DNA from: Boletus sp. NGJ | Taxonomy: Eukaryota > Basidiomycota > Agaricomycetes > Boletales > Boletaceae | NCBI GenBank assembly: GCA_019096195.1 | Contig: JAGTXK010000055.1 | Coordinates: forward strand, 1,178,001 to 1,242,000 | DNA length: 64,000 bases | Direction of reading: 5' to 3' | In this document: piece after piece, positions 59,915 to 64,000 of the stretch | Layout: every line of letters begins with the position of its first letter | Numbering within the stretch: the first letter of the stretch is position 1 | Made by a program: the position numbers and the translations under genes | Notes under the pieces: model-generated | Seen by the model: the letters and a program-made list of their open reading frames with translations, nothing else | What the model was told of the DNA's origin: nothing | Databases searched by the model: none

Positions 59915-60821
59915 TCAATGCTTCTTCCTTTCCTCAAGTTCTGCTATCCGACGAAGGTGAAAATCCCTTTCCATCTTTAGTCTCTCCAGGTATTTTTCGT
60001 CCGAAATGCGTTGGCCAAACATCGACAGCATGCGTTCCTTTGGCGAGTGGGAGGTAGGTGATCCAACTGAAGCTGGTTGCATTGCCACAGGTGTGGAAAA
60101 CTCTGCTGGTGAACTTTGACCGGCATCGACGGAACTATGTGTCGTATGTTGAGCTGGAGCAGCCGAATTTCCGGAGACATAGTGTATTCGTAAAATGTTG
60201 AACTCGTTGAAACACCACTGGACAAGTGTACACATCAGTGCACCCGTTGCGACACCGGGTGTTAGACCACGTCTACCCCCTAAAGTATACGATGAGAGGT
60301 TAGAAAAATGCTTAAGATGACCTAGCGCACGTTTCCACACGTTGAGAATGCCACCGGCGAGTCCACCACTTACTCCAGAGTCAAGCAAACGGGATGTTCG
60401 AATATCAGCCCAAGACAGAAAAGCCGCCTCTTCCGACATTGGTTGGCCAACGGAGAGAGATAACCTTTGTCTACGCAGCTGATATTGGCTTCCGGGGAGC
60501 ATGGATCCCAGAACAGGGCTAATCACATATTCCCGTATGCCTGCGAAAAAGAAAGTCAATCAATCACAGCGCCATTGGGATCTCCAGCTCGGAACGCAAC
60601 TGAAAAATGTCGCCGCGACAATTCCACTATTCACAGCAGAGTAGAGGAGGAATTTGGTCGGTGCACCATGCTTGAAGCCACCATAAAAGCCACCGGCCAC
60701 TCCACCAAGAGACGCTGGAGGGCAGAAGGTTAGAATGCATACTTTGCGAGCTGGCACAAGGGACGAACTCGCATGTTATGACGACGCCTTTGAGGACTGT
60801 CCGTGGTGCTGATGGGTCCAT
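59915..60821 (-). CDS. Tim17/Tim22/Tim23-family membrane protein
   Basis: Three or four exons. Glycine-rich membrane segments read SLGGVAGGFYGGFKHGAPTK and FLLYSAVNSGIVAATFFS, joined to IREYVISPVLGSMLPGSQYQ. Then SWADIRTSRLLDSGVSGGLA and GGILNVWKRGRRGLTPGVAT follow, with GALMCTLVQWCFNEFNILRI. The end is an Arg/Glu-rich coiled-coil-like tail (SDEKYLERLKMERDFHLRRI). The G-x-x-x-G pattern is that of the Tim17 superfamily of mitochondrial and peroxisomal proteins. It is not clearly one of the three translocase subunits. The first exon (ATG 60821) is joined to the second by a 28-base intron, unusually short, so the N-terminus is provisional. Confidence 0.72.
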
Positions 60822-61098
60822 GCGGGGAGTAATAAGTGTCTATATCTGAGGAAACGAACATGCTGTGCCGTTTGTCGCGTTTGTTAGGTCTCTCGGAGAA
60901 TCCCGGGGTCGCTCTCGGTCACCGTATATGGCAAGTACACTCACGTGACGACGTGTCAGTTGGAGTGGATGGCACACAGAGCACGGAAATACTATTGGTG
61001 TTTTTGTGTACGTACATACGGTGTCACGTATCAAAATCCTAGGGATCTTGGGTGCATGGCGTTGTCGCTCGCCAATTGCTTTTGCCAGGTCACTGAGT

Positions 61099-61113
61099 GG
61101 GGGGGGGGGGGGG
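61099..61113 (+). repeat. Poly-G tract (15 G)
   Basis: Fifteen consecutive G, at the 5' edge of the FMP25-like relic. Confidence 0.95.
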
Positions 61114-61585
61114 TCTAGGTAACAACTCCTTCTCCACTTTTCAAGGTAATCCCGTCCGTGTAAAGAACATCAGTGGCCTGCACGAATGTGAGTAAACATG
61201 CCATTGATAGTTGGTCTTCCGGTGATTGCTGTGTACTAGTCGACGAACAGGAACAGAGGTTATCACCGATCGTTCCATATGCCATCTCAGTTTCACCCAC
61301 TGGTCACGTTTTGTTGTCTTTGGATACTCAGTTGCACGCTGGTCCAGGAGGCTCAGGCCAAGATCTTGTGATTTGGGGCCTTAACCATGATTACCAACTG
61401 GGGACTGGAAAGAGGTCCAGCCTCAATGCACCTACGACATTGGAGAGACCCGAAGGTGGTCACTTCATCTTAGCCAATCGCAAGGCAACAGTGAGGGATT
61501 TATCTGGAAGAAAAATGTTGAGGTTGAGTAGTGTGCGATTGCTGGTTATGGTAGCAGTGTCGTTTACTGGAAGACCAGACCATGA
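61111..61585 (+). pseudogene. Truncated FMP25-like (RCC1-repeat) gene relic
   Basis: Only the C-terminal part of an FMP25-type protein is present. It reads GLGNNSFSTFQGNPVRVKNI, SGLHE, an intron (about 61190-61240) and SPIVPYAISVSPTGHVLLSL. It continues through QDLVIWGLNHDYQLGTGKRS, PTTLERPEGGHFILANRKAT and VRDLSGRK. After that the family tail CAIAGYGSSVVYWKTRP is still readable up to the stop at 61583-61585. A one-base frame change in an A-run (about 61510) and a TAG in place of the expected glutamine codon (about 61533) separate the two parts. FMP25 proteins are mitochondrial and have several hundred residues before this point; only about 290 bases lie between the relic and the divergent Tim17-family start, which is too little. 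I infer a decayed 3' fragment. The kept intron argues against a processed copy. Confidence 0.6.
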
Positions 61586-61630
61586 GGTCGCAATTTATTT
61601 GACTCCTGTGGCTAGCAGCGGAACGCGTGA

Positions 61631-61647
61631 CACGTGATATTCACGTG
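61631..61647. promoter_or_regulatory. Paired CACGTG E-boxes upstream of SPC24
   Basis: CACGTG at 61631-61636 and 61642-61647, five bases apart, end 54 bases before the SPC24 ATG. CACGTG is the core bound by bHLH factors such as Cbf1; binding here is inferred. Confidence 0.45.
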
Positions 61648-61700
61648 ACTAAGTCTAAGTGCGGGTTGTGTCTCTCGCTGATCACTGACTGCACACCATC

Positions 61701-62516
61701 ATGACTAGGGAGCTACAATCCAAAGATCTTCAAGAATGCATGTACGAACCCATCCTACTACTTTTACTTAATAACCACGAGCGTTGACGCACAATTTGAA
61801 CAGAAATCTCATACGAGAGATGACAACGATTATCGACCCGGCTGACGACTACCTTACAATCACTGCCGCTGAAGAGCAGATGAAAGTTAACTATGCCAAA
61901 GCCAAAAAAGAGAACGATGAGGCATATGCCAATCTTAAATGTGTGTGTGCTGCTTTGCGATGCAGTTGTACCGTGAGACCATAACTCGACAGCTCTCTCT
62001 CGCTTGTTGGACGCGGCACGGAAATCATCGACGCGACCACCCAATGTCCCAACAGTGGAACAGCATGCCGCGCGATTAAACGAATTCGATGCATCGCGTA
62101 TATCGCTTGCGAAGGCGATACGGGATGCTGAGAACTCACTGGCGAGCAAGGAAGCGGAGCTCGCTGCACTGAAGGAGACTGCGCGGAAGCTAGAGGAGTC
62201 TGATCCAGCCCAGGACCATCAGCGCGAATTGGATGGCTTGACGTGAGCTCGACCTGGGACTGACTAACGAGACCCCGCTGAAGCACTTTCACTTAGGCTA
62301 CGTCTAAAGGTATATAAAGGGATGGGATTTGAACCTATCTTACCCGAGGACGGACAAGTGGCGAAGATGCTTATTCGTGAGTAGCCAATTTTGTAGAATC
62401 TTACACTGACGTAACAGTTATGCTCAGGTGGAGAGTCTGGTGATGTTCATTGTGTGATGCCCAATACCAACGACTTCCAAAAAGCTGGGCTTGCCTGGGG
62501 GTTGGCAACTTCATGA
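61701..62516 (+). CDS. SPC24: Kinetochore protein Spc24
   Basis: Four or five exons. The start is a short exon, MTRELQSKDLQEC, joined by an intron to INLIREMTTIIDPADDYLTI. A long coiled coil follows (ANLKSLSRLLDAARKSS, FDASRISLAKAIRDAENSLA, SKEAELAALKETARKLEES). The C-terminal globular RWD part has LRLKVYKGMGFEPILPEDGQ, VAKMLIRGESGDVHCVMPNT, NDFQKAGLAWGLATS. This is the Spc24 pattern of the Ndc80 complex, which links Spc25/Ndc80 to Cnn1 and Mif2 at the inner kinetochore. Length about 200 residues, normal. Confidence 0.88.
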
Positions 62517-62698
62517 CATTGGTGGCAACCTGGTTAGGTGTCAGGTTATCTATTTTCGCTCCACTCTGGTGTATCTTGTACCATTATTGGTTGTAACTGA
62601 TCTCAGTTATCTTGTTATTAACAGAGTGTAAAGGATATAATAATACGTCAAAAACAAGAATACTATAAGACGTAAATTCAGGAGAACTGGTGAGAAGC

Positions 62699-64000
62699 CT
62701 ACGAAGCGCGATTTAGGGCGCCAACAGTATCACAAGACAGCATGGAACCAACCTGTACTGCTGGCTTGACAACCCATACCTTCTTGTCCTTCGACTTTTC
62801 ACATATCTCCCGCACTTTAGCTTCAATTGCGTTCTTTTTGATCTTGTAGATGCGAAGATCTTGGTAAATACTCTCGACGAGATAAGCAAGGCTGGGGGTG
62901 GCAAGGTCGGATATCTTTGCAAGCAATGTGCCCAGGTGTGCTTCGGGAAAAAAAGTCTTTGGCGCAGAGCTTGTCATGCGCTTGGAAGCTGATGGATCCG
63001 CTGTACCAGCTAGAGCTTGGACTGCGCTAGGCAAAGATGGTACAGCGACAGATTCAACTTGGGAATTAACGGATACGAAAGTGAATGGATCGATGGGATG
63101 CGGCATGTCTGACAAACAAACAGCTCAATTAATTCGATGACAGACGCGAAGTATCGGCCCTTACCATTTAAAAGTTGTATGCGATATACATTGAAAGGAT
63201 CATATTCACAGTGGCCGATGTACGATTCCCAGCATGGACCTTTCACGTAGGGTACGAGTGGCACCACCACTTTTCGCTTTTTGTCCGACCGCTTCTCGAT
63301 GTTTTCGGCTTTCCGTTTCGGCGGAGGCATCGACGGATCCAACGGTGGAGGTGACAAGTCATCTAGGTCGAGAGGTGGCCGAATTTCGTCGTCATCTTCA
63401 ACTAGCCAGCTGTCCAAATCTGAGTCCGCGTCTTCAGCGTCTGGCTCGTCATCTTCACCATCATCTTCTACATTATCTGCATCGCCCGGGGCTTCATCCT
63501 CCCATTCTTCCCCACTATCATATCCATAGTCACGAGCCAATACATCACGCTCAAGTGGTGTACGCGGACCTACTATGCGAGAGTTACGGGTCCATGTACC
63601 ATAATAACCCGGGCGTGAGTCTTCGTGAAAGATGAGCACTTTGGCTGGGAAGACTTGGCGGTGTCGGAGAACGGAAAGTAAATGACGGACTTGTGTCGGG
63701 TCACCTGCGATCTCGGCGTCATTAAGTTGCGACATTGTATCCCGGACGCTACGAGGGTTATAGGTCTTGAGTGAAGACACATTATGCGTTCTGAGGCAAA
63801 GCCGATTGCTCTGGCGAAGCTCCCCGACAAACGCCCGCAAACTCGCAGGTGAATCACCCAGGGTAGTCGGAACCACTATATCATCGGATAACATCCCAGG
63901 ATCCGGGGCACCTTGCACTGTTGTGTCATCATCAACGACGATAGCCTCTTCGTGAGTTACGCCAGTCATCTGATTGCGAAATCTCCTCTTGCCCTCCAAG
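62699..64000 (-). CDS. CAF-1 large subunit (p150/Cac1-like), C-terminal part
   Basis: Partial at the right edge. The reading frame comes in from beyond 64000 and runs to a stop at 62699, after two introns. Conserved parts are RHRQVFPAKVLIFHEDSRPG, YYGTWTRNSRIVGPRTPLER, DYGYDSGEEWEDEAPGD followed by a long acidic stretch, and a C-terminal winged-helix-like region (HLGTLLAKISDLATPSLAYL, VESIYQDLRIYKIKKNAIEA). The ED-rich centre and the tryptophan-rich GTW segment are the CAF-1 subunit A histone-binding block. CAF-1 deposits H3-H4 behind the replication fork. The N-terminal KER region is outside the window. Confidence 0.9.

Overview
The window is nuclear DNA of a filamentous basidiomycete fungus, most likely an agaricomycete. 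The genes are packed with many introns of about 45-70 bases, with GT-AG ends and CTAAC/CTGAC-like branch sites. The gene set is typical of such fungi (DHHC palmitoyltransferase, FluG-type glutamine synthetase, copper radical oxidase, DUF3074 and DUF3835 proteins). A Rhizoctonia-like (Cantharellales) source seems plausible from the protein flavour, but this is inference. Average density is about one gene per 1.7 kb. I see no transposase, reverse transcriptase, LTR or virus-like gene and no CRISPR array.

Layout. 1-9.3 kb: 5' end of an unknown gene, a G-protein gamma subunit, a TLC-domain membrane protein, a metaxin-type protein head to head with Vps54 (GARP complex), and an Ecl1-like zinc-binding protein. 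10-19 kb: a WDR26/Gid7-like subunit of the GID/CTLH ubiquitin ligase, a copper radical oxidase with an extra N-terminal beta-rich domain, and PNO1 head to head with a URI/Bud27-like DUF3835 protein. 19-31.8 kb: intron-containing tRNA-Ala(AGC), GPI mannosyltransferase 3, mitoribosomal mS38, an F-box protein, UBC9, SNU13, a flavin monooxygenase, a Cys/Met-metabolism PLP enzyme and proteasome beta-5. 31.9-45.3 kb: a Sac2/INPP5F-type phosphoinositide phosphatase, a three-LIM protein, a Zn2Cys6 transcription factor and an Erf2-like palmitoyltransferase. 45.3-55 kb: phosphopantetheine adenylyltransferase, Atg15 lipase, guanine deaminase, a lineage-specific protein, mRNA capping enzyme, SKP1 and bL27m. 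55-64 kb: a DUF3074 protein, glutamine synthetase, a WD40 protein, a Tim17-family protein, a decayed 3' fragment of an FMP25/RCC1-type gene, the kinetochore gene SPC24, and the C-terminal part of CAF-1 large subunit, cut by the right edge.

How the genes relate. Most are housekeeping genes and no metabolic gene cluster is evident. The striking organisation is head-to-head pairing: at least eight pairs start within about 60-180 bases of each other (for example metaxin/Vps54, PNO1/URI-like, DHHC/PPAT, SKP1/bL27m, glutamine synthetase/WD40), which implies shared bidirectional promoters. Ubiquitin/SUMO and turnover genes recur (Gid7, F-box, UBC9, beta-5, SKP1), as do mitochondrial genes (metaxin, mS38, bL27m, Tim17 family, FMP25 relic), but they are scattered.

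I found no convincing new multi-gene system. The best items for a second look are the truncated FMP25-like relic that begins at a 15-G tract, the domain fusion in the copper radical oxidase, and paired CACGTG sites in front of SPC24. Exon ends were read by eye from splice signals and protein-family continuity, so some starts and junctions are provisional, as noted.
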